A stretch of 64,000 nucleotides of DNA from Klebsormidium nitens (lineage: Eukaryota; Streptophyta; Klebsormidiophyceae; Klebsormidiales; Klebsormidiaceae), in the NCBI GenBank assembly GCA_000708835.1, contig DF237144.1, forward strand, positions 62,001-126,000. The letters are read 5' to 3'. The notes beneath the pieces were generated by a model, which worked only from the letters and a program-made list of their open reading frames with translations, did not search any database and had not been told where the DNA came from. Every line of letters begins with the position of its first letter. Position 1 is the first letter of the stretch. Position numbers and translations under genes: made by a program. This document shows, piece after piece, positions 36,190 to 47,711 of this stretch.

Positions 36190-39100
36190 TCAACTGACAA
36201 GGGCGGCTTGCCCCGCGACCGTATACTTTGACAGAGTGCTCTCCAGCTCGGTGTAAACGGGCTCCCACGTGAGTTCCGCCGCGCGACGCCGCGCCGCTTC
36301 ACCCATCCGCCGGAGCACCGGAATGGGCGCCCGGTAGGCGTTCCGGAACGCGGCGCTGAGGCTTCCCAAACTCGGCTCAAACCTGCGATTTAGAAAGAAG
36401 GATTTAGAAACTGACAGAGCTTGTCGGACTCAGTGATAAGAAGGAAAACACCGATATTTCAAAGACGGGTTGAGAGACTGGAAAAGTGAGATCGACGCAG
36501 AAGAAGAAAAGACTGGAAAAAGCTTCAGACGTGTCAAGTTCTCGTGTAGCAGAAAATCTGGGCGGGGCGGTACCGATTCAAAGAAAGGGGTCGGAAGTCA
36601 CGTAAGAACGGCAAGCGACCTGAAACCAGAATATACTTTCCGACAGTCCGTTGCGAGCCGCCGCCACGAAAGGAGGGGCCCCTCGCTTAAGTCGAAAGTA
36701 AATGGACTGAAATTCGCCATCTCACTTGATGGCGACTTCCGAAGAGGACGACTTCAAAGCAGCCAAACGAACCGTGACCCTAGCCTGGTCGAAGTAACCA
36801 ACAAAGGTCGAGGCCTAACCATCCAGAACCTTTGACAGTGCTGCCTGAAATCTGAACCGCTTGCACCTCTCCCTTGCAGATCCTGCCACTCTAATTAGAT
36901 GGTCAAAGGCGAGGTTAAGAGCTGACCCAAAACTAGCTGAGACACTCACTGAACCCCTTACGCCAAACAGCCACACGCGCTGAAATAGGAATGACAGGAT
37001 GACTTTGGAAACAGGTCAAGAAGAAAGGGTTGAAGCACTAACCAAGACGCCGGCACTGCCAACTCCTGTCCGAAGATCATGGTCCCGTTCGCCTCGCACG
37101 GCTTCACGTCGCGACACGTGGTCCACTCCGCCTCCACCCAGAACGTGTGGTCATCCTCGCAGATCTCCAATGCGGGGCCGCCACGTGTAATGATAATAGG
37201 CAGGGAGTTGGCCATCGCCTCTACGATCGTCAGCCCAAAGCCCTCGTTTCTATACGGGCAGACGTACACGTCCACGGAGCGGTACAATAAGACCATATCC
37301 ACCCACGTCAGCTCCTGTTTCAGGAACACGATCTCCGGGTATTTGTCGTACTGCGTCTCGAGCGCTTCCATCACGTGGGTCTTGAACTCGTCCCCGTATA
37401 TGGAGTGCACGATAAGCGATACGTCGTCGTGCGTGGAAAACGTCTCGGCGAATGCGCGGAGAAGGAGGTCAATCCCTTTGCGCGGGAGTGCGCCGCCAAT
37501 GAACAGGAACTTGAACGACTTGGACTGAAGGGCCTTCGCCATTTCGGGGAGAGCCAAAGCGCCGCCGGAAGCCATTCCGGGGTTGACAGTCTGCAAAATG
37601 GATAGAAAACGAGTCAAAATCCATTCTGGGGAGTATGAAATCTTGGACTGAAGGGCCTTTGCCGTTTCGGGTTAATGCCAAAGCGCCGCCGGAAGCCATT
37701 CCGGGGTTGACAGTCTGCAGAAACGGATGGGAACTGTCTTGAATATCTGTGTTCTGGGGGCTTTCTGAGACGCTTGGAAGATCCGAAGCGGAAGGTTAGG
37801 CTGTTTAGGCGGAGCTGCCGGAAGCCATTCCGAGGTTGACAGTCTGCAGGATAGAGCAGGCAAGGGTAATGTGTTTGTGGATCTGAGTTTTGGACCGTTC
37901 TGAGAGGCTTGAGGAATCCGATCTGCAGAAACGTTCGCCGTTTGGCGAAAGCTAGAGCTTTGCCGGCGGCCTATCCATGCATCGTTTATTACGCACCAGC
38001 AAAATTGAAAGGGCCAATAGATTTTTGCTGTTCTCCTGCTTTGCAAAGCGTTGGAAGGAGAACCATGATGAATTGAAGTTGAGCTTGTTGAGCCACGTCA
38101 TCTTCAGCAATTAACCAGATTGCGAGCAAAAGCTGTCGAAGCAAAAAAGGTCCTCAAGATTCAAAGAACGGAGAGCGACTCAACAAAGGACGGAGAGCGA
38201 CTCAACAAAGGATTGTTAAGGTTACCAGAAAGCTACTAACCTGGATCTTTTGGAAGGAAACGCCGTGCCGCACGACGTTGATCTTGTGCGCCGGAATGCT
38301 GTTGGCCCGGTAGCCGACTTCGCAATGCCGGCTAGGAACCCAGAGCGCGTCGACCGAGTTTGCGAACCAGTTGACCCAAGCTTTGGGAATGCCGTAAAAT
38401 TCCCACGGTTGCTGGTGGATCCAAACAATCTGCGGAAAAGTCAAAGGGAGGTTAACAGTTGGTCACAGGTCCGTTCAAGGTTGGTTACAGAAACCGCACA
38501 GTGAGTCTTGGGGGACCCCTTGCTTGCTTTTCAGAATATGAGCAGAGTTGGAACGGAAATGGGAGAAACAAGAGGAATTGGGCGTATTCACACCCTGTTT
38601 CTGGCCGCCACCTCAACTAGAAGCGACTCGTTGAGAAAGCAAATATCGGGCGACCCTAAGCTTTGAATTTACCTTGAAGAATTGAAGTGGCTAAGAATTA
38701 GGGCGCAATCACACCTTGTCTCCGGCCGCCACTTCGGCTGGAAGCGACATTTTGGAAAACTGAACTTGGGCGACTCATTGCTTTTCACTTGATCTTGTAG
38801 AGGTAGGAAATTTTACGATTCAAGCGACCGAAAAATTGGTTAAAGTATTGGCGAGGTAAGAACTAGAGGCGAGATATTGGGGCGTATTCTCACCTTGTTT
38901 CCGGCCGCGACCTCAGGTGGAAGCGACTCGTTGAGAAACTCGAACTTGGGCGGCCAATGGTTCCTTTCGCTATGCAAAATAACGGAACCCAAACCAAAAG
39001 GAAACGGAAGTAAACGAATGGGGCGTATTCACACCTTGTTTCCGGCCGCCACTGCGGGTAACGACTCGTTGAGAAATTGACACTCTGGCGGCCAGTGGTT

Positions 39101-42100
39101 CCTTTCGATATGCCTTGAAATGGTATTGAGCTTCAAGTGGAAAATCAGAAGGAAAAGAGGAGCGTATTCTCACCTTGTTTCCGGCCGCCACTTCGGCAGG
39201 CAACGACTCGTTGGGGAACTGGAACTTGGGCGGCCAGTGGTTCCGGAATACCGACACAACCGGCGAGTTGGTCTGTTCGGGTTGTTGGATCTGCTTCTTA
39301 TACGCGGTGTAGATAAGCATGTGGAGAACGCTCCCTGGAGAAGCCGCCTTCTCGTACTGTTCGACTGACACCGTGTCTTCCGAGGGGATGACCTGAAGGG
39401 CAGAAATTCAAAATGGTGTCAATTTTGGTGTGTTCGGGTTGTTGGGTCTGCTTTTTATACGCGGTGTAGATAAGCATGTGGAGAACGCTCCCTGGTGAAG
39501 CGGCCTTCCTGAAGGGTAAAAGAGGGAAATGGTGTCAATCGAAGTCTGCTCGGCGCCACTGGGTTTGCTTTTCTAGGCGATGTGATTAGACATGTGAACA
39601 AACGCTCACGGAAAGTCTATAAATCAGGATTAAAAGGTGCCGGTTTTTAACCAGATGATTTTGGTGACGACAGGTGTGAACTAGCGTCAAGCCGCCGGCA
39701 GAGTTTGACTTTGAGCTTCCTTTGCCTTTCTCTCTGGCTTGAAGACCAATCGACGGCGAAGGGGAGTAGAACTAAAGCTTGTGAAAGAGAACCAGAGTCG
39801 CGTTCTAAGCTGTCCTACCTCCATCCAAGCCCTTCGTGCTTGCAGAGCGTTGATCGCTCATCAATGCAACCGCAAGTCCATATTCTTCTGTCTACACCCA
39901 CTGTTGAAAGCTCCTTGTCGCACTTCGCTTCCGAATGACTCTCAAATCGCAACGTTCTCACGTGACGTCATACTTCCCAGTCATTAGTTAAAGGTTCGGC
40001 TGTCACTCATCGGTACAAGTTAAGTTCAAACGATCCGATGTCGAACAGAAACCACGCTTCGCCAACTCACCTCCACTTCGATTTCGAAGTCTCCGTTGTA
40101 CGGGTTCGGCAGCGTCGACCGCCAGTTGTGCCGCAGCTGCTGGCGGATGCTTAACCCGAACCATAACTGGCGGTTAACCATCGCAAACCCGCAATTGTCC
40201 AGGATGGGGCCCTCCAAGCGGAATTTCAGGACGGTGTCGGTGTCGCTAGTGTCGTAGTAATCGAACAGAGTTCCCGTCATCATCTCCTCGTCCAACTCAA
40301 ATGCGTTCAGCCTGAAAGGAGATTTGCCCACGGTCAGGTTAGATGGCTAGGAATGAAACATACTAGAATACGAGTGGAATTGATCGGGGTTCTGATACGC
40401 GGTAACGCGAGTGAGGGGCTTCCGTCGCCTTTTGCTGATCCAAGAAGCTGCACTTGTTGCACGTTCGCGTTCCTAAAAACGCTCTGGTCGAACCTCAAGT
40501 CACGCTTCTGAACATCGATGAGAAGCAATAACTGCAACGGTAAGCCTCACTAACCAGTCACCTGTACCCAAAAAGTTTTTACTTTTGATACCAAAAGGGT
40601 ATCCGAAATCAGAGTCCTGAGGAAGTCAAGCGCGTAACATCGCGGCCAACCCCGTTGCGAAACCATAAGGCCGAGCTTTCCCTTCTAGGTCAGCACAAGA
40701 AGGATTCTAAAAGCCCATTCACCTGATTCCGAACAACTGCCACGTCTGGCCCTTGACATTCGTGCTGACGGTGTTGTTCCCATCGAGAAGAAGTCTCCTT
40801 TTTGCCCAATCCAGCCGATCACAAATAAAATCAGCTACAGACTGCCAATACTCGTTTCTGTAAAGTACGCGGCAAAAACTTACCTGATTCCAAATAGCTG
40901 CCACATCTGCCCATTCACATTCGAGCTGAAGGTGTTGTTCCCGTCGAAAAACTACCTCTTTTTCTGCCCAATCCAGCTGACCCACAAACGAAATCTAAAT
41001 CAGATTGCCGTATATAAGACACTTCAAGGATGTATGTGGAAAAACTTACCTAATTCCAAAGAGCTGCCACGTCTGGCCCTTGACATTCGTGCTGAAAATG
41101 TTGTTTCCGTCAAGGAGGCTCATCCGCCATTGGTCTGGGACCAGACTCTTGATATCGTCGTGGAAAAGCTTCTTGCATTCGGTGTCGATGCTAAACCGGT
41201 CCCATTGGCACCTGTTGAGCAAGGGTTAGCACTGGGGTTAGTGATCCTTGTTAGAAGAAACCAAAAGAAAACTGGTTCTCGGAGCTCTCGACATTGTTGT
41301 GGAAGAGCATCTTGCACCCGGTGTCGGTGCTAAACCGGTCCCACTGGCACCGGTGAACCGAGGGTTATCCACATGGTTACATATGCGGGTTAGGGGGAGC
41401 CAAGGGGAGAACATCTTGCTCTCGGTGTCGATGCTAAATGGGACGCATGGTAACTGTTAACCAAGGGTTAGCAACCGGGTAAAGAAAAAGAGGGGCGAAC
41501 AAAACCCAATTCTTGGTAGGCTCTTGATGTAGACCCCTTACCTGACTGTCTGGCCCAGCAGCCCCAGGGGATGGCTGAACCGGTCGGGTTGGGACAGGGT
41601 TACGGTAACCTCCTTGTTCATGTGAACGACCACGGTAACCCACACCTGCAGAAACAGAGTTATGAACCACGTTAGGAACACTCTAAAGCGCTCATGTCTT
41701 TCTTTCCTAGCTTCACAGGTGAAAGAACTAAGTCGCCGCTCCTCGCTTTCCTGAAGTTCCCTAAGCCAGATTCGAGTCCACGTTCAGATTCACGTTCAGA
41801 AGGAAAGACGTTTGTCGACTGCCTATCAAACAGGGCTAGATAAACCAAATCGCGGTCCTTCGTGGTTTGCAGCCCGGAAAATGTTGCAGAGCGCCGTTAA
41901 CCGAGCCTTCCCGCGACGTATGTATGACAACCACCGTACTTCAACGCAGGCGAGAAGATTTCTCGTCCGATAACCGAGCAGCAAAAGAGGTTCCCGCCAA
42001 CCTGCCCCCTCTTCCCGGGCTCTTTCTACTGTGGTGATTCCAACAGTGATGATCTTCACACCAAAAAATACACAACTCAATCACTGGAGAAAGCTTGAGC

Positions 42101-45100
42101 AAAACCCTCATCGAGATATCTTGTGAAACGGATCTATCACCTGACGTGCGCGCAGCACAAGGCGCTCTCGCCAGCCCGCCCCCTCTTTCCCGGGCTCAGG
42201 TTCGATCCGATCGATCTGTACAAATTCGGACAGATCGACGCGGTGGTCCGGATCTGGATCGAACGTCTCTAGGTCCAGACCCATGGTGATGTCAGCAAGG
42301 ATCCACGTGTAGTGCCAGCGGATGCCGACGCGGGAGAGGAGGTAGCCCGTCTCGGAGCGGGCGGCGATCTTGCCATTAACCTGCGGGTTAAGAAGTGGGT
42401 TGATCAGAGATTGTAGATCGACTCTGTAAGCCAAACCGACAGGTGACGTCAGCAAGGATCCACGTGTAGTGCCAGCGGATGCCGACGCGGGAGAGAAGGC
42501 AGCCGGTTTCGGAGCGGGCGGCGATCTTGGCGTTAACCTGCGGGGTTAACAAGTGGGTTCGGTCTGAATTGGTGATTTATTTAGCGAAAAGGCATGTTCT
42601 GGTGAGCAAGAAACCGTGTGCAATGCCAGCGGCTGTCGACATAGGCTTCGGCAATTTGAGGACTGATGAACGATACCCTTGGATTCTGTACAATAAGTAA
42701 CACTCGAGAAATCCAGCCAAACTCCACGTGCAGCAAACTCTTGGGAACGAGCTTCGCCCCTGTGGTAACCACTTTTTTGGGAGCCGAAGAGACTACAAAA
42801 CTCTCAAGAGACACCAAATGCTAAGAATCCTGAAAAGCACAACCCGCAAACGTCTGCGCCTGCAAACCTTTGTCCGAGAACAGGACATAGAGCCCCTGCG
42901 CCATGCGCAGGTCTTTCGGAAGAACACCCCCCTCGTAATACTAAGTTCCTTTCGCTAAGAATTCATGCGCTGAAAGAGTTTTCAAGCTCCGTAAGGGGAC
43001 TAAAGCAACAGAAACATTTCTCAGACCAGATATTCGATAGCCATGAATTTACCTGCAGATCCTTGTCCGAGAACAGGACGTAGACCCCCGGCGCCATGCG
43101 GAGATCCTTGGGAAGCACGCCCCCCTCGTATTCCGCCAACTTCTTCTCGCTGAAGAGCGTAAGCCCGTTGAACGTCGTCACCAGATTCTCGGACCAGTGG
43201 GCGGAAGACGGGCGGAAACTGTTGACCACGTTGTTCTCGGGGGTGATCGTCGCCAGCTCGGAATCGTCCCTGGAGAGGAGCGGAAGAAGCGGAATGAGCG
43301 GAATCGAAGAAGTCTTAGCGTCCAAAGTTAGTCTAAACTTCTCGGACCAGTGGGCGGAAGGGGGGCGGAAACTGTTGACCACGTTGTTCTCGGGGGTGAT
43401 TGTCGCCAGCTGGGAATCGATCCTCGAAGAAGAGGCAAAGTGCGAAACAAAGCACGGATGTCTCAACTGCATCCAGGATACGAAACACAAACCAGCGCCA
43501 GCAGACTAGCTCTTTCAGCGGAGCAGATGAAGCGAGAAACGCACCTGTCGCGGGGGGGGTAAAGGTGCGAGTCGAACGCCGGATCCAGGTAAAAGGGATC
43601 GGGCGCCACCGGTAGAAGCAATTCTTCCACATACGCCGCCCCAGGTGTTTGCAACTGCAGTCCCTTTCCCCAAATTTCCGCCGCGTCGATCTCTAACTTC
43701 GCCAGCAACGCGTGATACTGTAACGCAACCCGTTCCCAGGTCCAGTTCTTGACGAAGGACTTTGCACGGTTACCGTAACCCTCCCTAACCTCGCGCGACT
43801 TGAGCAGTTTCACAAACCCGGCAGCTATTGCGTCGTCGTCCTCGAACGGAACCAAAACGCCGCGGTCGGACGATAAGACCTCAGTCGCGTGGCGATAAGC
43901 GGTCGACAAGATCGCGCACCCGTGCGCCATCGCCTCGAGGAGCGCGCCGGATGTGGGAGTGATTTCGTCATACGGCGTCATGTATACGTCACTGCCGTAT
44001 AAGCGCCGGTCGACCTCCTCGGATTCGACGTACTCGTCCTGCCAGATGATGTGCTGGGCCACCCCGAGCTCCGCCGCATACTGCATAAGGATACGGTTGG
44101 GAAGATAAGCTATCAGCAAAAAGAAATGAGCTATAAAGGTTGAAAGCAATAGTGAATCCAAACTCTTCTTCCTGCCAGATAATGTTCTAAGCAACGCCGG
44201 ACTCCACCGCATACTGCACATAAGAGGACGGACGAGACAATAAGCTATGGCGGAACAATTCCTATGATGTGTCCAGAACCCGAAGATATGCTGAACGCTC
44301 CTGCCAGGCAACACGAGGCCGAGCCTTAAACTCAAACGTTCGATCAAGGGAATGAACCAGCTTTCTGATGCTTCCTCGACACTCTTGCTTCTTTGAAAGA
44401 CTGCCTTCATAACTTTGTGACAACCCATCTCAACCCACGACCAGACACGCCGTGACTGAGATCCCGACCTAACAACCTTCGCGTAACCCGTCGACTGACC
44501 CACCTGCACACGCTTTCTCAAACAAGTCTTAACAGCTGTCTTAACCCGTTAACTAACCCACCTGCAGATGCTTCTTCATGATATCCTTTTCCTCGTTCGT
44601 CCGCGCCTCCCTCCCCTGGATCAGCACAACAATCGGTCGTTCCGGAACCTGCTCGATAATCGCCTTCAGGTTACGGATAACCCGGTCGTAACCCTTGTGG
44701 ATGTGAATAAGCCCGTTGTTGAAGATGAGCAGGGGGCGGCGGGGGTCATCTTGGGGGAGCGCCAATAAGTTATCGAGCTGTTCCAGCGAGAGCCCCCCCT
44801 GACGAGCGTCGGGAAGGGAAACCCCCTCGATGTTGCGGGGAATCTCTGCGAGCTCCCTGAAAGGCATCGGTGGGGAGCAATTCAATCAAAAGCACTGTGA
44901 GGAAAATTCGAGGCTTACATTTTAGGCTTAATATCTGTAGTGAGACACAAGGATAGTTGTGAAGAAGCTGACCACAAAAGAGAGCCCCCTGAGGACATCT
45001 CTATCAGATGCTTGAAGGGGCCACACTCCTTGGATTTCAAGACACGCACAGAGCACAGATCACCAGCCGTCTTTTGTTTTGACGACAAATGCGTCAAAAC

Positions 45101-47711
45101 CTCCGAGCATGACAAACCCAGAACGCTAGGACGCCTCTAAACGCGAACGTTTCGTAAAACCACCTGGGTTTGCGAACAGCATGCGGACCGATGAACACCT
45201 TGGAGTTGTCCAGAGCCGGGGCTATCGAACGGTCTATTTGCCAACTCAACCGAATAAGTGCGTCAACAACTCCGCGACTTCGCAATGTATAGAGTTCGTG
45301 AACCCACCTGGGTTTGCGCACGGCGTGAGGGATGAAAAACACCTTGGACTTGTCGACGCCGTACGCCGAGACCATCGAGTGGTACGCGTGCCAGCTCATC
45401 ACGATAAACGCGTCAGAGAAGTAACTCAAGTGGCGCACGAAACCCTTCTCCTCCAGGCAGGGGTAAGCGTAGGGGGAGTGCACGACGATCGACGTGTGCA
45501 GATGGGGCATGCCTTCGATGGCGTCGAGAGTGCCGGTCATCCACCTGGGTTAAGAAGTGGGTTTAGGTTAGTCAGGCCTTTGAAAGAGGTCAAGTCCGTG
45601 GTTGAATGAAGTGGTTAAGCTAAGCGTAAGGAGAGTGCACGACAATCAACATAGGCAGATGCGGCATGCCTTCGATGGCGTCGAGAGTGCCGGTCATCCA
45701 CCTGGGTTAAGAGAGGTTATGATAAGTCAATGGACCGGCATGCTTTAGGCATGCCTTGAGAGACATTCAGAGTGCCGGTTGAAAAAAACGGTGGAAACAA
45801 ACGAATCGAGACCGGGCAAACATGGGCGAAATTAGCAAGGATTAGAAGAGTCTTCAGATCCATTGTAAGTTGCATATTCGAAGATGTTGAGCATATCAGA
45901 TTTGAGGAGATTCTTGTATGTGCACCAGACCCTTCAAAGCTAAAAATCCAGGCAATGTTGAAAAGGCACACCTCTGTTGGATTTGGGCCGGTCGCAACCC
46001 AAAAGCATGACACGCGCTTACAGGAGCCTGATATCGGCATCGCTTCCAACTTCTTAAAACGTCTTTTTTTGCCGACAGACTACCAAGGCCAGAAAAGCGA
46101 CGAATTGGAGAAGCCCACACATTACATGCTCAGCTGTGGACGTGACACCCTGTCAATATCTTAAAACTGCTAAGTAATCTTGAATGTAAAATCAGTCGAA
46201 TTCAGCTGAAACCGTCAGGAGCCACAAAATCAAGGAGCTAAAACGGCTGAGATTACACTCAGCCAACCAGGTCTATGCACATCTTTGAACCCCAAAAGGG
46301 TCAAACTGACCCTCCTTTAACCACTTTCCCGCAGATCCGACCAAAACCTTGAAAATAAGTTACAATCTGTGGACCCCAAAGGGTTCCATTAGCCCTCACC
46401 TGACCAAGTCCAGCGCCTGCCACTTGATCTTGATCAGCCCAAACTCGAGCTGCATCACCATGTGCGTGAACGGGAGATCCTTCTTCGGGATGCTCAGCAC
46501 GTCGGGGCTCTTGAGATTCTTCACCGTCCGCTTCTGGTGCTCGATCACGTACTGCGAGGCGTTCCAAAACGCGCGGGACGGGACGTCGGCGTCGAGGTTT
46601 ATGATCCCAAGAACGGTGGACGCATTGTAAGCGGCCGTGGAGTCGGGATCGTCAAAAGCAATGACGGAGTATTCGCAGCGGCGGTCGGCGCCCGTGCGGC
46701 GCGAGAACTCGGGACCCATGGAGCGCATCGCATTGATGAAGTTCTCGGCAAACACGCCGATGCCGCACCTGGAGGGGGGAGAAAACCGGTGCAATTTTAG
46801 GGGGGGCGAAATGAGTAAAGTTCTGGGGGGGGCGACAAGTGCGGCGCGAGAATTCGGGCCCCATGGAGCGCATCGCGTTGATGAAGTTCTCAACAAACAC
46901 GCCAATGCCGCACCTGAGGGGGGAAAGAAAACAGCTATAAATTGGAGGGGGGGGGCAAAAAAGTGATGTTTGACGAGGGGAGGAAGGGGAGAATCGTGTT
47001 TTCAGGGGGCCGGAGGCATAACTCTCAGGTTCCCATCTCATCCTGACTCAACACTCAGCAGTAAACAGGGGCAGGGACACGCGTCGGGTCGTTATTCAGA
47101 CCATACAATCAGCTGGCTTTCTTGAAACGGTAGAAAGAAGGCACTTGTGCAAGGGGCATGTGTAAACTGCATATAAGGGGCATTTCTCATGTGAAACCAG
47201 TGGGTTACCATTTTAGAAGGCAGACGTAAAGCAGTGACAAGGCCCACCTCCGGGGGGGGGTTGTGTAGTTACCAGGACTGTTATACCTGCCCCCCGCCCA
47301 CACGCACAGACGCGCATACACAACAGGAACCAAGCAGGTCAAATCACAAAACCAGAGGAACAGGCACTTTGACAAACTTCACCTCCGTGGAGGGTACGTG
47401 CTGATGACCATTCCTGGTCCATCCCCCCTAAAACCGAAAATGTGCATACACAAAAAGCAACAAGCACCATCCATGAAAACGTGAAAACGGGAATATTTAC
47501 GAGCTCACCTCCGTGGGGGGTACGTGCTGATGACCAGGACGTGGCACACTTGCTCCCCCCCCTCTGCGCCGTCGGTCAGGTCCGCCTCAAACGTCCACAT
47601 CGACGAGAGGATCACGCTCCAGAAGAAGAAGAGGCAGAGAACGGAGGAGATCGCCAGGAAGATTTTCACCGGGCGGCTTGAGAAGAGGGATGGTGCTGTG
47701 GGGCCCGCCAT
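36190..47711 (-). CDS. Tandem GT4-GT4 glycosyltransferase, type II membrane protein (1250 aa)
   Basis: Fourteen exons (minus): 47711-47509, 46768-46400, 45544-45308, 44856-44562, 44080-43545, 43269-43053, 42380-42141, 41645-41542, 41211-41050, 40311-40071, 39392-39174, 38429-38241, 37590-37043 and 36382-36190. All junctions are GT-AG and the 3753 nt close in frame. Residues 16-39 are a transmembrane anchor (KIFLAISSVLCLFFFW). The first GT4 domain opens with VISTYPPRRCGIGVF (about 60-74). Its donor-binding half has FNNGLIHIHKGYDRV, then SDVYMTPYDE, TSGALLEAMAHGCAI and HATEVL. After a long unrecognised linker, the second domain has HWPPKF, WIHQQPWEFYGIP and DALWVPSRHC, then FLFIGGALPRKGIDLLLRAF and EGFGLTIVEAMANSLPIIIT. 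Both keep an E-x7-E-like motif (E is followed by IT in one, GFGLTIVE in the other). A Golgi location is inferred from topology. Donor and acceptor are unknown. Confidence 0.87.
37650..37860 (-). repeat. Two copies of the exon 13 start (GT4-GT4 gene)
   Basis: GCCGGAAGCCATTCCGGGGT, followed by TGACAGTCTGC, recurs near 37687 and 37817, upstream of the true acceptor at 37590. The first copy also repeats CTTGGACTGAAGGGCCTT. Confidence 0.75.
38575..39105 (-). repeat. Four copies of the exon 11 end and donor (GT4-GT4 gene)
   Basis: Units at about 38579-38660, 38700-38785, 38877-38965 and 39018-39105 repeat the true exon end at 39160-39246. All share GGGCGTATTCACACC or similar, TTTCCGGCCGCCACTTC, and AGCGACTCGTTGAG. 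Most keep the GTGAG or GTGTG donor. Confidence 0.85.
39424..39512 (-). repeat. Copy of exon 11 sequence upstream of its acceptor
   Basis: TTATACGCGGTGTAGATAAG, then CATGTGGAGAACGCTCCCTG, repeats 39298-39340 almost exactly. It is followed by CTGAAGGG as at the true acceptor, so the copy carries an internal deletion. Confidence 0.75.
40719..40962 (-). repeat. Two copies of the exon 9 end and donor (GT4-GT4 gene)
   Basis: Units at about 40719-40800 and 40880-40962 repeat 41047-41125, spaced about 165 bp. Translated, all read like LDGNNxxSxNVxGQxWQLFGIR, so they still look coding. Each ends at a possible GTGAAT or GTAAGT donor. Confidence 0.82.
41265..41460 (-). repeat. Two copies of the exon 9 start (GT4-GT4 gene)
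   Basis: GGTGTCGGTGCTAAACCGGT, then CCCACTGGCACC (about 41321-41352), and a weaker GGTGTCGATGCTAAATGGGA (about 41425-41444) repeat the true exon start and acceptor at 41180-41215. They lie upstream of it in gene orientation. Confidence 0.75.
42425..42552 (-). repeat. Copy of the exon 7 start (GT4-GT4 gene)
   Basis: GATCCACGTGTAGTGCCAGC and GGATGCCGACGCGGGAGAG are followed by GGCGATCTTGGCGTTAACCT. This repeats 42283-42393, including the CTTAACCCGCAG acceptor region, upstream of the real exon. Confidence 0.85.
42860..42945 (-). repeat. Copy of the exon 6 end (GT4-GT4 gene)
   Basis: TTGTCCGAGAACAGGACATA and GCGCCATGCGCAGGTC, then AACACCCCCCTCGTA, repeat 43060-43135, downstream of the true donor. 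Confidence 0.82.
43336..43424 (-). repeat. Copy of the exon 6 start (GT4-GT4 gene)
   Basis: CTTCTCGGACCAGTGGGCGG, GCGGAAACTGTTGACCACGT and TGTTCTCGGGGGTGAT repeat 43189-43275 with only a few changes, directly upstream of the true acceptor. Confidence 0.87.
45619..45711 (-). repeat. Copy of the exon 3 start and acceptor (GT4-GT4 gene)
   Basis: About 91 bp repeat 45462-45552, including ATGCCTTCGATGGCGTCGAG and AGTGCCGGTCATCCACCTGG. The copy retains an identical CCCAG acceptor and a readable exon start. A third, decayed piece lies at 45735-45780. A matching donor-side copy of this exon's end lies at 45160-45210. Confidence 0.85.
46838..46919 (-). repeat. Copy of the exon 2 start and acceptor (GT4-GT4 gene)
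   Basis: GCGGCGCGAGAATTCGGGCC to GCCAATGCCGCACCTGAGG repeats 46694-46772. On the minus strand it still encodes CGIGVFVENFINAMRSMG after a CTCAG acceptor in the correct phase. It then runs into intron sequence without a donor. Confidence 0.85.
47385..47412 (-). repeat. Copy of the exon 1 end and donor (GT4-GT4 gene)
   Basis: CACCTCCGTGGAGGGTACGT, then GCTGATGACCA, repeats 47506-47534. It encodes a second VISTYPPR followed by a GTGAAG donor, 122 bp into intron 1. Confidence 0.75.
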
